From assembly GCA_947623455.1 (NCBI GenBank), contig OX392533.1:32424229-32488228 (forward strand): a stretch of 64,000 nt of DNA, written 5' to 3'. Shown piece by piece: positions 24,712-37,100 of this stretch. Below the pieces are notes generated by a model, which was not told where the DNA came from, searched no databases, and saw nothing but the letters and a program-made list of their open reading frames with translations. This stretch comes from Mimachlamys varia (Eukaryota; Mollusca; Bivalvia; Pectinida; Pectinidae). The stretch's first letter is position 1. The number at the start of each line of letters is the position of its first letter. The position numbers and the translations under genes are program-made.

Positions 24712-27700
24712 TTCAGTAGCAAGTTGTTTGGTTAAGTGGTCAAGTTTCAGTAGTGCATTGTTTTGTTTAGAAGTGTCTGGTTCTATAGCGAGTTCTTTTT
24801 TTTCAGTGCTGAAGTATTTCGCTCAGGAAACAAGCGGTTGGTTATGTAGTGGGTTGTTTGGTTCAGTAATGAGTTGTTTTGTTATGTAGTGAGTTGTTTT
24901 GTTATGTAGTGAGATGTTTGATTCAGAAGTGGGTTGTTTGGTTCAGTAGCGAGTTGTTTGATTCAGTAGTGAGTTGTTTGGTTCAGTAGTGAGTTGTTTG
25001 GTTCAGTAGTAAGTTGTTTGGTCCAGTAGTGGGATGTTTGGTTCAGTTGTGAGTTGTTTGGTCCAGCAGTGAGTTGTTTGGTACAGTTGTGAGTTGTTCG
25101 ATTCAGTAGTGGGATGTTTGGTTCAGTAGTGGGATGTTTGGTTCAGTAGTGGGATGTTTGGTTCAGTAGTGGGATGTTTGGTTCAGTAGTGAGTTGTTTG
25201 GTTCAGTAGTGGGATGTTTGGTTCAGTAGTGGGATGTTTGGTTCAGTAGTGGGATGTTTGGTTCAGTAGAGTTGTTCGATTCAGTAGTTAGTTGTTTGGT
25301 TCAGTAGTGAGTTGTCTGGTTCAGTAGTGGGATGTTTGGCTCAGTAGTGGGATGTTTGGTTCAGTAGTGAGATGTTATGCTCAGTAGTGGGATGTTTGGT
25401 TCAGTAGTGAGTTGTTTGGTTCAGTAGTGAGTTGTTTGGTTCAGTAGTGGGATGTTTGGTTCAGTAATGGGATGTTTGGTTCAGTAATGGGATGTTTGGT
25501 TCAGTAGTGGGATGTTTGGTTCAGTAGTGAGTTGTTTGGTTCAGTAGAGTTGTTCGATTCAGTAGTTAGTTGTTTGGTTCAGTAGGGAGTTGTTTGGTTC
25601 AGTTGTGGGTTGTTCGGTTCAGTAGTGGGTTGTTTGGTTCAGTAGAGTTGTTCGATTCAGTAGTTAGTTGTTCGGTTCAATTATGAGTTGTTTGATTCAG
25701 CAGTTGGTTGTTTGGTTCAGTAGTGGGATGTTTGGTTCAGTAGTGGGTTGTTTGGTTCAGTAGTGGGTTGTTTGGTTTAGTAGTGAGTTGTTTGGTTTAG
25801 CTGTAGGTTAGTTGGTTCAGTAGTGGGTTGTTTGGTTCAGTAGTGGGTTGTTTGGTTCAGTAGTTGATTGTTTGGTTCAGGAGTGAGTTGTTTGGTTCAG
25901 TAGTGAGTTGTTTGGTTTAGTTGTGGGTTAGTTTGTTCAGTAGTGGGTTGTTTGGTTCAGTAGTGAGTTGTTTGGTTCAGTAGTGAGTTGTTTGGTTCAG
26001 TAGTGAGTTGTTTGGTTCAGTAGTGGGTTGTTTGGTTCAGTAGTGGGTTGTTTGGTCCAGCAGTGGGTTGTTTGGTTCAGTAATGGATTGTATGGTTCGG
26101 TAATGGATTGTATGGTTCAGGAGTGAGTTGTTTGGTTTAGTTGTGGGTTAGTTGGTTCAGTAGTGAGATGTTTGGTTCAGAATTGGGTTTTTTGGTTCAG
26201 GAGTGAGTTGTTTGGTTCAGTAGTGAGTTGTTTGGTTTAGTTGTGGGTTAGTTTGGTTCAGTAGTGGGTTGTTTGGTTCAGTAGTGAGTTGTTTGGTTTA
26301 GTTGTGGGTTAGTTTGTTCAGTAGTGGGTTGTTTGGTTCAGTAGTGGGTTGTTTGGTTCAGTAGTGAGTTGTTTGGTTTAGTTGTGGGTTGTTTGTTCAG
26401 TAGTGGGTTGTTTGGTTCAGTAGTGGGTTGTTTGGTTCAGTAGTGAGTTGTTAGGTTCAGTAGTGGGTTGTTTGGTTCAGTAATGGATTGTATGGTTCGG
26501 TAATGGATTGTATGGTTCAGGAGTGAGTTGTTTGGTTGAGTTGTGGGTTAGTTGGTTCAGTAGTGAGATGTTTGGTTCAGAATTGGGTTTTTTGGTTCAG
26601 GAGTGAGTTGTTTGGTCCACCAGTGGGTTGTTTGGTTCAGTAGTGGGTTGTTTTGTTATGTAGTGAGTTGTTTGGTCCAGTAATGGGTTGTTAGGTTCAG
26701 TAGTGGGTTGTTTGGTTCAGTAGTGAGTTGTTTGGTCCACCAGTGGGTTGTTTGGTTCAGTAGTGAGTTGTTTGGTTTAGTTGTGGGTTAGTTTGTTCAG
26801 TAGTGGGTTGTTTGGTTCAGTAGTGAGTTGTTTGGTTCAGTAGTGGGTTGTTTGGTTCAGTAGTGGGTTGTTTGGTACACCAGTGGGTTGTTTGGTTCAG
26901 TAATGGATTGTATGGTTCGGTAATGGATTGTATGGTTCAGGAGTGAGTTGTTTGGTTCAGTAGTGAGTTGTTTGGTCCAGCAGTGGGTTGTTTGGTCCAG
27001 TAGTGGGTTGTTAGGTTCAGTAGTGGGTTGTTTGGTTCAGTAGTGAGTTGTTTGGTCCACCAGTGGGTTGTTTGGTTCAGTAGTGAGTTGTTTGGTCCAG
27101 CAGTGGGTTGTTTGGTTCAGTAGTGAGTTGTTTGGTTCAGTAATGAGTTGTTAGGTTCAGTAGTGGGTTGTTTGGTTCAGTAGTGGGTTGTTTGGATCAG
27201 TAGTGAGTTGTTTGGTTCAGTAGTGAGTTGTTTGGTTCAGTAGTGAGTTGTTAGGTTCAGTAGTGGGTTGTTTGGTTCAGTAGTGGGTTGTTTGGTTCAG
27301 TAGTGAGTTGTTTGGATCAGTAGTGAGTTGTTTGGTCCACCAGTGGGTTGTTTGGTTCAGTAGTGAGTTGTTTGGTCCAGCAGTGGGATGTTTGGCTCAG
27401 TAGTGGGATGTTTGGTTCAGTAGTGGGATGTTTGGTTCAGTAGTGGGATGTTTGGTTCAGTAGTGGGATGTTTGGTTCAGTAGTGAGTTGTTTGGTTCAG
27501 TAGTGAGTTGTTAGGTTCAGTAGTGGGTTGTTTGGTTCAGCAGTGGGTTGTTTGGTTCAGTAGTGGGATGTTTGGTTCAGTAGTGAGTTGTTTGGTTCAG
27601 TAGTGAGTTGTTAGGTTCAGTAGTGGGTTGTTTGGTTCAGCAGTGTGTTGTTTGGTTCAGTAGTGGGATGTTTGGTTCAGTAGTGAGTTGTTTGGTTCAG

Positions 27701-29575
27701 TAGTGAGTTGTTTGGTTCAGTAGTGAGTTGTTTGGTTCAGTAGTGAGTTGTTAGGTTCAGTAGTGGGTTGTTTGGTTCAGCAGTGGGTTGTTTGGTTCAG
27801 TAGTGAGTTGTTAGGTTCAGTAGTGAGTTGTTTAATTCAGGAGTGAGTTGTTTGGTTAAGTAGTGGGTTGTTTGGTTCAGTAGTGAGTTGTTTAATTCAG
27901 GAGTGAGTTGTTTGGTTCAGTAGTGGGTTGTTTGGTTCAGTAGTGGGTTGTCTGGTTCAGTAGTGAGTTGTTTGGTTCAGTAGTGGGTTGTCTGGTTCAG
28001 TAGTGAGTTGTTTGGTTCGGTAGTGAGTTGTTTAATTCAGTAGTGAGTTGTTTGGTTCAGTAGTGAGTTGTTTGTTTCAGTAGTAAGTTGTTTGGTTCAG
28101 TAGTGAGTTGTTTGGTTCAGTAGTGAGTTGTTTAATTCAGTAGTGAGTTGTTTGGTTCAGTAGTGAGTTGTTTGTTTCAGTAGTAAGTTGTTTGGTTCAG
28201 TAGTGAGTTGTTTGGTTCAGTAGTGGGTTGTTTAATTCAGGAGTGAGTTGTTTGGTTCAGTAGTGGGTTGTTTGGTTTAGTTGTGGGTTGTTTAATTCAG
28301 GAGGGAATTGTTTGGTTCAGTAGTGAGTTGTCTGGTTCAGTAGTGAGTTGTTTGGTTCAGTAGTGAGTTGTTTAATTCAGTAGTGAGTTGTTTAATTCAG
28401 TAGTGAGTTGTTTGGTTCAGTAGTGGGATGTTTGGTTCAGTAGTGAGTTGTTTGGTTCAGTAGTGAGTTGTTTGGTCCAGTAGTGGGTTGTTTAATTCAG
28501 GAGTGAGTTGTTTGGTTCAGTAGTGAGTTGTTTAATTCAGGAGGGAGTTGTTTGGTTCAGTAGTGAGTTGTTTAATTCAGGAGGGAGTTGTTTGGTTCAG
28601 TAGTGAGTTGTTTGGTTCAGTAGTGAGTTGTTTTGGTTCAGTAGTGGGTTGTTTGGTTTAGTTGTGGGTTAGTTTGTTCAGTAGTGGGCTGTTTGGTTCA
28701 GTAGTGAGTTGTTTGGTTCAGTAGTGAGTTGTTTTGGTTCAGTAGTGGGTTGTTTTGTTCAGTAGTGAGTTGTTTGGTCCACCAGTGGGTTGTTTGGTTC
28801 AGTAATGGATTGTATGGTTCGGTAATGGATTGTATGGTTCAGGAGTGAGTTGTTTGGTTTAGTTGTGGGTTAGTTGGTTCAGTAGTGAGATGGTTGGTTC
28901 AGAATAGGGTTTTTTGGTTCAGTAGTTGGTTGTCTGGTTTAGTAGTGGGATATTTGGTTCAGTAGTGAGTTGTTTAGTTCAGTAATTGGTTGTTAGGTTC
29001 AGCAGTGGGTTGTTTGGTTCAGTAGTGAGTTGTTTGGTCAAGTAGTAAGTTGTTTGATTGAGTTATGAGTTGTTTGGTCCAGCAGTGGGTTGTTAGGTTC
29101 AGTAGTTGGTTGTTTGGATCAGTAGTGAGTTGTTTGGTTCAGTAGTGAGTTGCTCGGTTCAGAAGGGAGTTGTTTGGTGCACCAGTGGCTTGTTTGGTTC
29201 AGTAGTGAGTTGTTTGGTTCAGTAGTGAGTTGTTAGGTTCAGTAGTGGGTTGTTTTGTTCAGTAGTGGGTTGTTTGGTTCAGCAGTGGGCTGTTTGGTTC
29301 AGTAGTGAGTTGTTTGGTTCAGTAGTGGGTTGTTTGGTTCAGCAGTGGGCTGTTTGGTTCAGTAGTGAGTTGTTGGGTTCAGTAGTGAGTTGTTTGGTTC
29401 AGTAGTGAGTTGTTTGGTCCACCAGTGGGTTGTTTGGTTCAGTAGTGAGTTGTATGGTTCGGTAATGGATTGTATGGTTCAGGAGTGAGTTGTTTGGTTT
29501 AGTTGTGGGTTAGTTGGTTCAGTAGTGGGTTGTTTGGTTCAGTAGTGAGTTGTCTGGTTCAGTAGTCAAGTGTTT
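24712..29575 (+). repeat. 20-bp G/T-rich minisatellite array
   Basis: About 240 copies of a 20-bp unit, consensus GTTCAGTAGTGAGTTGTTTG, with common variants GGGTTG, GGGATG, TTTAATTCAG, TTTGGTCCAC and GTTTAGTTGTGGGTTAG. Occasional 19- or 21-bp units shift the register. A multi-unit block containing TAATGGATTGTATGGTTCGG recurs at 26,081, 26,481, 26,901, about 28,800 and (partly) 29,450, so the array has a higher-order layer of about 400 bp in its middle. The plus strand has very little C. Stops (TAG, TGA) occur throughout, so no frames open. Confidence 0.98.
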
Positions 29576-30340
29576 TATTTTATACTAAACCATTTTTTAT
29601 GATGGCCTGAAAACCGTTTGAACAAACTTGAAAAGGTCCAAACTAAAATTGATTAATTTGTATTAATTTGTGAAAGTTGGTTGATCGATTGAAACTTTCT
29701 TTGTTTAAATATACATCTTGAAATACCGACCAATGTCAAAGTAATGGAAATATCTTAATTTCGATTCATAATCAGTTTTGCGATGTTGCAATATCCCGAC
29801 GAAGATTAAACCTTGGGGTAAAACATTAATGTTAGACCGGAACAAAACCAGTTACAGACGCAAAAATCCTAGCATTATTTAGAATCTTCGGCAGCTATAA
29901 CACACGAGATATTGTAGGTATAACTTAAAAGCATATATGAATCACTTCAACGTTATCAACCCGAGACGGTTCCCGCCAGTATATCTCGTGCGCACGTGCG
30001 CTTGCACGTCATGTATTACGATAACAAGAGATAAGATATTTTGAAGAATAACCTGTTAACGAGAAAATATAAATATAATTAAATTAAAGTCAGATTTATA
30101 GGCGATATGAGGTTCGAAAAGATAAATGTGGAAACAAGACCGAGTCTTTGTTAATTTATTTGGGAATCGTGTTTGAATTGAACGAGGGACATCATTATCT
30201 TTTGAACACGCTCTTTCGTTGGGTCCATTCAGTGCAACACGGGCGATTTGTTTGGTTTTGTTAAACGTTTTATCAGCACTTAAGGTCATTTAAGGACGCG
30301 CCGTCTTGTGTATTCATCCATGTGTGTATGCGTGCAGGAC
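29576..30340. other. Intergenic, nothing recognised
   Basis: AT-rich sequence after the array. The only open frame (30,056-30,289, minus) has no motif. Confidence 0.5.
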
Positions 30341-30344
30341 ACTG

Positions 30345-30465
30345 AATGGCATTTTGGTTTGGTTTGATTGTTTTACGACCTGTTGACAGCCAAGGCTATT
30401 TAAGGACGGGCCTCCCGGTGCCCATGTACGTTATGTAAATGTGTGCTGATGACGGGGTATATTGG
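30345..30465 (+). repeat. Dispersed repeat, 'TTTGGTTTG..AACGTCC' family
   Basis: TTTGGTTTGGTTTGATTGTT, TTACGACCTGTTGACAGCCA, ATTTAAGGACGGGCCTCCC. Same order as 20,118-20,250. Confidence 0.7.
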
Positions 30466-30636
30466 TGTACCTACCTCATGAAGATAGCGCAGATCTGATG
30501 CCTTCTTTATAGTGCTGTGTTATAGAAATAGTATGTCAATGACAACTTGTACAGGTTTCAGCACGGTCATGTTATACTGACAATGGGGCGGGGCTGAACA
30601 TGTTTTCTCATTTCTTTAAATGCTGAATCTTTTTAA

Positions 30637-30769
30637 CAATCTGATTAAAACCATATCTGAATTCCGCTCCGTGCAGTACAGGTACAACAGTCCCGTTCCT
30701 TAATGAAACGGAGTGTACCGGTAAACGTACTGTACGGTGTGGAATTCAGGTATGGTTTTAATCTGATTG
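30637..30769. mobile_element. 133-bp hairpin MITE, CAATCTGATTAAAA family, 9-bp duplication
   Basis: The ends are CAATCTGATTAAAACCATA and its near-complement, finishing ATGGTTTTAATCTGATTG. The arms extend inward through GAATTCC and beyond. The flanks are the identical 9-mer TCTTTTTAA (30,628-30,636 and 30,770-30,778). Longer relatives occur at 37,268, 41,280, 43,442 and 56,493. The 9-bp duplication suggests a Mutator-like origin (inference). Confidence 0.88.
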
Positions 30770-31280
30770 TCTTTTTAAAGAACGTTACAGCGAACTACTC
30801 TGAATCTTTTAAAGAACGTAACGACAAACTACGCACTAATTATGATGCGTAAAAGATATTGTGCAAACTACTCGTGGTTTATCAAGTCCACGAGCACGAC
30901 ATGTGTGACTAGTGCTTCGTGTTCACGTTCACTTTATTACAAGAAACACAAAAATTTCCAGTCGATTGAATTTATCGAATTTAACTTCCTCGTAATTCAA
31001 CGGGACAGATTCACTGCTTGCTAAATTGAAAATGATGTACAGAACCGAATAAAAAATCACCTATAAGAACCTAGTAAAATGACCTACAAATCATAAATGT
31101 TATATCTAACATTTAAAGTATTCTTTGATAGTTGAATCAATTCATTGGAGCTTTTCATTTCAGCTGTTTGTTATTGAGGTAGTAGTCTATGCTCAGCGTG
31201 ACAAAAAATTGCAAAACAAACAGTGAACATAACCCAAAGAACACACGAGTTATTTCCCCTTTTTGTTAGGCGTGTTTTAA

Positions 31281-31487
31281 AGGCCCAATATACATAACTT
31301 CAGTAATTTTTTCGTGATTCTGAAAAATTCTAAAAAAAAAATCTAGTTGATAACCTTCGGTAACTGCGTAAGAATTCATCTTGGATATTGCTGATATCAG
31401 TTAATCTTGACTAGATCAAGAAATAAAATACGTTATTAGGCTTGATTTTCGCTTCAAGTTTTGCCGAAAGTTACGTATATTGGGCCA
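31281..31487. mobile_element. TTAA-flanked MITE, AGGCCCAATATA family
   Basis: It begins AGGCCCAATATACATAAC and ends GTTACGTATATTGGGCC plus A. TTAA lies immediately outside both ends (31,277-31,280 and 31,488-31,491). Internal blocks are shared with 32,414-32,751 and 37,607-37,977. A TTAA target is used by piggyBac and Kolobok elements. The termini start AGG rather than the CCC of the piggyBac elements in this window, so Kolobok is the better guess (inference). Confidence 0.85.
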
Positions 31488-32413
31488 TTAACCATTCATT
31501 TTATCTAAATGTCACAACTCCACTGAAAAACTTTACTTATAAACCACTTCAAAGTCATCTTGACCTGTTATCAGTTGAAGGTGTTCAACACCAAAAGTGT
31601 TTACACGCTTTGAAATCTTAAAATTCAATTTGTTAAAATCTCTCAATCTTAACCTCCCTACAAAAGTAAAACCGAGAGATATAGACATGTACATGAGCTA
31701 AAAACTACATAGATACGACTTGTGTCATCCTTCGGGTAAAATATCCGGATATGTTGTTGCGTTCCGTTTATTTTCCAACCAAATTATTTCAGAAAGCGTG
31801 TTGTTCGTTATGGCAATTAAACCAGAATGCTGCTGTAAGGATAACAGAGTTGTTTCCCTTGAAATTTTACATCTTGTACGAAAATGGTTGAAGTATTGTT
31901 TTATTTACATAAAATATAATAACACAAGACAGTTTTATTACTTCACGACCCTTCAATACAATATATGTTAATAGGGCCAACAAAAGATGGACAAAAGCAA
32001 ACAGAAATAAAAACAAATGAAAGCATGTCAATTTGAATATTGACTTGACATATATTTTATTCAAAACAGATCGACAGCTTTCAGATAGCTACAGTTATCT
32101 TTTTGAAAATATGTTTAAGACAAGTAACGTTATAATCGAAATTTATACAAGACTTCAGAAATATTATAAAACAGTTATTTAAATTGGTTACAAAATATTA
32201 TTTAACATTAAATACAGGCATAAAATCAACTAATTCAAATTTTACAAACGTGTGCTACTACACTGACACCATGTAAACAAACGGAAACTTTTATATCACA
32301 TAGTGAAAATCCATGGTCTACGATACATAAATATATCATCTAGGTCGATGTCTTGTTTTTCCATAATATTTCTTTTGCTTGTCTTAGGATAAGAATCCTA
32401 CCAACATCTTTAA

Positions 32414-32751
32414 AGGCCCAATATAAGTAACTTTCGGCAAAACTTGAAGCAAAAAACAAGCCTAATAACTTTTTATGTTTATAGATTTAGTTAAAATATT
32501 TGTAAACACGCGTCCATTTTGAACTGTCTTCTAATATAACTTCGGCTTGTTGTTGGATGGAATTATTTTCAATTCTTTGGATTTTTCTGTCAAGAGTTTC
32601 TTGCTAGTTACAGCTCAGGTTTACTTCGTTTTCGACTTATTTTTGCATGGGATTCTGAAAAATTATGAAAAAAAATCCAGTGATAACTGGATTTTTTTTC
32701 ATAATTTTTCAGAATCCCGAAAAGTTTCCTGAAGTTACGTATATTGGGCAT
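32414..32751. mobile_element. TTAA-flanked MITE, AGGCCCAATATA family
   Basis: It begins AGGCCCAATATAAGTAAC after TTAA (32,410-32,413) and ends GTTACGTATATTGGGCAT before TTAA (32,752-32,755). A secondary hairpin at about 32,655-32,715 pairs TTATGAAAAAAAATCCAGTG with CTGGATTTTTTTTCATAATT. The open frame 32,547-32,732 lies inside the element and is not a gene. Confidence 0.85.
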
Positions 32752-32767
32752 TTAAGGGTAAGTAAGG

Positions 32768-33085
32768 ATGTATCTACATGTTTTGAATGTGTGTTACATG
32801 TTTAGATGTGTATGTATTAATGAAGGCGATATTTGGTACATAATTCAATGCTTTCCGTTTCATGAAAAATGTTCTTCATATTTTGATATTTACATTTACA
32901 TAGCAAATCCACTATATAACCTAACCAGAGAGACGTGCGATTTAAGAGACTATAAACGACACCCGGCGCGTGACGATTATGACGTCATTGTTTTGGGGCA
33001 TAGAAACGGCGACGGTTCGCCATCAAAATGGCTGTTCCGTTTTACGGATTTAGATGTCGACAATGAAGCATTTATCAAAGTTTAA
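32768..33085 (+). CDS. Open frame of unknown status
   Basis: A 105-codon frame. The first half reads as AT-rich noise (many Y, I, C). The second half (from about 32,935) is charged and protein-like: RHPARDDYDVIVLGHRNGDG, then KWLFRFTDLDVDNEAF. A real exon, if any, would start near 32,930. I recognise no domain and no reliable acceptor. It could also be a decayed repeat-encoded fragment. Confidence 0.22.
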   Translation: MYLHVLNVCYMFRCVCINEGDIWYIIQCFPFHEKCSSYFDIYIYIANPLYNLTRETCDLRDYKRHPARDDYDVIVLGHRNGDGSPSKWLFRFTDLDVDNEAFIKV

Positions 33086-33289
33086 ATCAAATTGAAATCA
33101 GTATAAGTCACCAACATGGATAGGAAATGTAGATATGAGCATTGAACTTTCATGTCTTGATATGGTACAGTGTATTTACCAGTAATATAAATGACAGAAC
33201 TTCGCAGGCAAACATTTATAACGACCGTAATTACCATATCAAGGTACTCCAATGCTTAATGAACAAAGTGAAAAACATCTTATTACATT

Positions 33290-33720
33290 TTTTCCAGTGA
33301 AATATGGAAAATTATTCATTCTATAAAAGCGATATTTTTCACTAGTGAAAAATATCATTTTTGCTGATTTGACCAATCAGAACACATCTTACAAACTAGC
33401 TAACTTTGGAAAAACTTCATACTACCCTTCTGTTCAAATGCTGGTCAGCTTAACGTCATTTTTTCCAGTGAAATATCAAAAATTATTCATTCTGTAAAAG
33501 TGATATTTTTCACTAGTGATGTGATGTTTTGCAATAAAAATGTAATAAACAGAATATCTAACAGTATCTTCAGTAATACGAAACATATTTCACTGGTGTG
33601 ACTAATATTTTGATATTTTCACTGGTGCTGCGCACTCCTGAAAAATATCAAAATATTACCCCTACTCGTGAAAGATATTTCGTATTACTGACACTGTTAG
33701 ATATCCTCTTTGTTTTAAAG
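33290..33720. repeat. Cluster of imperfect inverted repeats, TTTTTCCAGTGAAATAT family
   Basis: TTTTTTCCAGTGAAATAT followed by TTATTCATTCT and GATATTTTTCACTAGTGA occurs twice (33,292 and 33,463). 33,570-33,710 is a third, folded block in which GTAATACGAAACATATTTCA pairs with GAAAGATATTTCGTATTAC. These are relatives of one palindromic interspersed element. No clean target duplication was found. Confidence 0.65.
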
Positions 33721-33736
33721 AAAAACTTTTAAATAA

Positions 33737-33780
33737 TATCAGGGACGTATATGTCTCACATATACGTCCCTGATAATATA
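33737..33780. repeat. Small perfect hairpin, ATCAGGGACGTATATG
   Basis: The arms ATATCAGGGACGTATATGT and its complement surround a 3-bp loop. A diverged copy sits at 60,340-60,372 (CAGGGACGTAGACTCG, then CATATATACGTCCCTG). Confidence 0.85.
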
Positions 33781-34042
33781 CTGTCTTTTTAGAAATATTG
33801 TCATACAAAAATTGACAGGTTGCTGTTTACCATTCTATTGAAATAGGAAACGCACTGAAAGTATTGTTATTGTTAGCTTACATTTATCATAGCCTTCTAT
33901 TACGTACATTTACAATTAAATGAGAAATATGATGAGAGGCATAAACATAAAAATGAAATTCATATAATATTCACACAGATAGAGAAATATACAACATATA
34001 CTGTTCAAAATCTCTGCATTAGCTCATAGCTATACACTTATA

Positions 34043-34158
34043 TCAAGTTTTCATTTCTGGTTCCTCTGTAACAGTATCCAACCGGAAAGTTTCGGAAGGT
34101 TCCAAGGCGGGTCCTTCCCTCATACTATCCAGGCGCATTGTTAAATGTCGTTTCTTTC
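34043..34158 (-). CDS. CUB/LDLa gene, exon 8 (cytoplasmic tail, stop)
   Basis: 116 bp after AACTGTTTGTAG, ending in TGA. It encodes KKRHLTMRLDSMREG, then an acidic Thr-rich end, TVTEEPEMKT. I see no PDZ-type or tyrosine motif. No AATAAA is obvious in the first few hundred bases downstream. Confidence 0.82.
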
Positions 34159-37100
34159 CTACAAACAGTTAAAATATTAACAACTTATTTCAAATTTAAA
34201 GTACACGAAGTGCATTTTACTAGTGAACCGCCATGAAATTTACTGTGCACTAGTTTTTTAAGCAATATTTGTAAGTTAGTACTGTACATTGAGTTGAAAA
34301 TAGCAAAGACTTCATATTGAAATAAAACCACCTTTAATTGCTTTCTCAGCAATACCAATAATTTGCGAAAGCTGTCAATTAAAACATTTAAGTAAACATT
34401 TAATGAAAAGATATTGATAGACTGGCGTTGATTTTTATAAGTAGTTCGTCGACGTTTGAAATTATGATTTGAAATACACGAATGATTTCTTAAATATTTA
34501 GATGTCAACTAAACACTGTGCCAACATCGGTGATACAAAGGTACTATCTTTAGGTTTATAATGCTGATTGAGCCAGAATCCGAAAACTAGCTGGAAAACT
34601 TAACTTGGCTGATGTCAAGGTGCCGGATCATTTGAATATAAACTGTGTGATATCAAGAAACAATTAAGGAGGGTGGATGAAACAGTTTGGTTTACAAATA
34701 TGTGGTCAGACAAGAGTGGTCATCAAAATAAACTTAGAACACTACGTAAATTTAAAAAAAGTAAAACGCCGGAGTATTTTGTATTGTGTAACACGCCTAG
34801 AAGTTATCGTAGTACATTAGCTGAATTCAGACTCGGTTGTCTCCCTTTACGTATTGAGACTGGTCGGCTTCAAAATATACCATTAGAACTTTCTGTCCAA
34901 ATAAAGTAGAGAATGAAGAACATTTCCTTTGTGTTTGTCCAACTTATGAAACTATCAGCAAAGAAAACGTATAAATGAATATAGGAAACAGCATCATTAA
35001 ATTGGAAAACTTTCACATGAACGACAAATTTTCGAGATAAAAAATTTCGCAAACAATCGAGGTACTTTTTATCAATCAATCAATATCATACAGTCTGTAT
35101 TGCACGTATAACATAATATAGAAATAAAATATACATGTAATATAAATTACTGGTAAAAGGCATCAACAAGTAATTTTCCCAAAATTAAAACTGATGTACT
35201 GCCCAGCCGCAGACGGCTTATACTTATGAGACGCTGTCTTTTAAAAAAAAATAATAACTATTAATTACCTGTCTTGTAGATAAATAGAGTGGCCCCTGAC
35301 AGAACGGCCACCAGGAAACATGCCACCACTGTTAATGCCACCGGGTGTATGCTGGTTCTACCTGTAATGTACAGTGTAAGTATACAGTATACCTATACTC
35401 CAGTCAAGTAAGGATATATTGTACTCAAACGGGAAATAATCAGGTATATGCTGGTTCTGATTGTAATGTACAGTGTAAGTATACAGTATACAGTATACCT
35501 ATACTCCAGTCAGGTAAGGATATAATGTACTCAAACGGGAAATAATCAGGTATATGCTGGTTCTGATTGTAATATACAGTGTAAGTATACAGTATACCTA
35601 TACACCAGTCAAGTAAGGATATTATATCGTACTCAAACGGGAAATAATCAAGAGTTTGTTATCAAAAAGGATGCTGATGATTCAGAAACGTGCTATAGGT
35701 TAGGTTAAAAGTAGGACTTTGGATTTACAAATAACATGTGCATCCTGTGTTAAAGTAATAAACATGCATTTGACTATTTAGGACGTTCATCGTTAATATT
35801 TTCAAATTACAATATACCTTTTTTAAGGTTTTTTCTGGTCTCTATTTTTAAAAGAATATGTAGCTACATTTTGTATACCAATCTGATGGAAATGCAGATC
35901 TATTATCGCCCCGTTACTTTCTGCAAAGATACGATCCGACAGCATCCAATAATAAGGGGTCATGTTCTGGAGAACTTTTGCATCAGCCAATCAAAGTATC
36001 GCTTACAGGATCTTGAATGTGAACAAACATATTACGCGCGTTTAGTCAATCTAGCGTCAATTGTCATCTAAAGAGGCTGCAAAGACCACCAGAACATGAC
36101 CTCTTATTGGATGTTGTCAGATCCTTATGTCACGGTGCATGTTAATCAGATTCGTAGCTTTACCTTTGATTTGATTTGGTTTCGTTTCGTTTAAAGTCCT
36201 TCCAAAAGCTAGTGTTATTTATTGAAGAACGTGTCTCCAGGTGTGTAATGAATAAATGTATTCCAATGTGGGGAATTTTCGCGCAATCTGCTATAATACG
36301 ATGTTGTATGATAAAACAGTACATCTAATGCGTTGAATTTTGTAGATTTACTATAGAAAATCTCACCTTTCCGTTTTTCTTCTGAACATTCATTCTCGTC
36401 CTCCCGGTTACGACAATTCTGGACACCATCACACACTCGGTCCTTCCACATCCAGACGGACGTGTTGCCATGGTAACTACCGTCTAAATGAGGTACACAC
36501 TGTATCATCATGGCTGCTTTCCCCTTTCTTTTCATTTGATAACACAGGTCTAAAACAAATTATTCAATAACTATTATTCAATACTCAATGTAGAGGGGGT
36601 CGTAGCGAAATTAGTTCTTATTGGATAAGCCAGTAATTTTAGCCTTTTACGTTTTGTAATTGCGATTTTCTACTCTGTTTCTCTTATAGACTATTATGAT
36701 CAAGGGCGTTGGAAATGATGGGTCACAAAATCAAATAGTAGGCCTAGAAAATGTATTTGGTATCAATCAGCTAATACTAATACTCCATTCTCATGGTAAA
36801 ACACTACAACGAACATGACTTTCTCGGATATATTAGTTTTGCTTGGTGTTAAGTTAGTTCAACGTCTTATAACATACGACTAAATCGTGAAAATGATGAT
36901 TAGAATGTTTATGAAAGCTTCGTGTACTTCAAAGATCACATGGTGTTCTATGAGAAAAAGGAAAACATTGCAAATTTTCGAAAAAAAAGGTATGATGCAC
37001 GGATTTACCTACCCAGCCACTCGTCTGACCCGTCTTTACAATGGTCGATCCTGTCACACATAAACCAAAAGTCATTCCCTCTATCATCGTGATACAGAGG

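Noticed and set aside
1..29575. CRISPR array
   Set aside because: Both large arrays are contiguous tandem repeats without unique spacers, in eukaryotic DNA.
24712..29575. Telomeric or interstitial telomere repeat
   Set aside because: GTTAGG occurs only as a unit variant; there is no TTAGGG tandem run.
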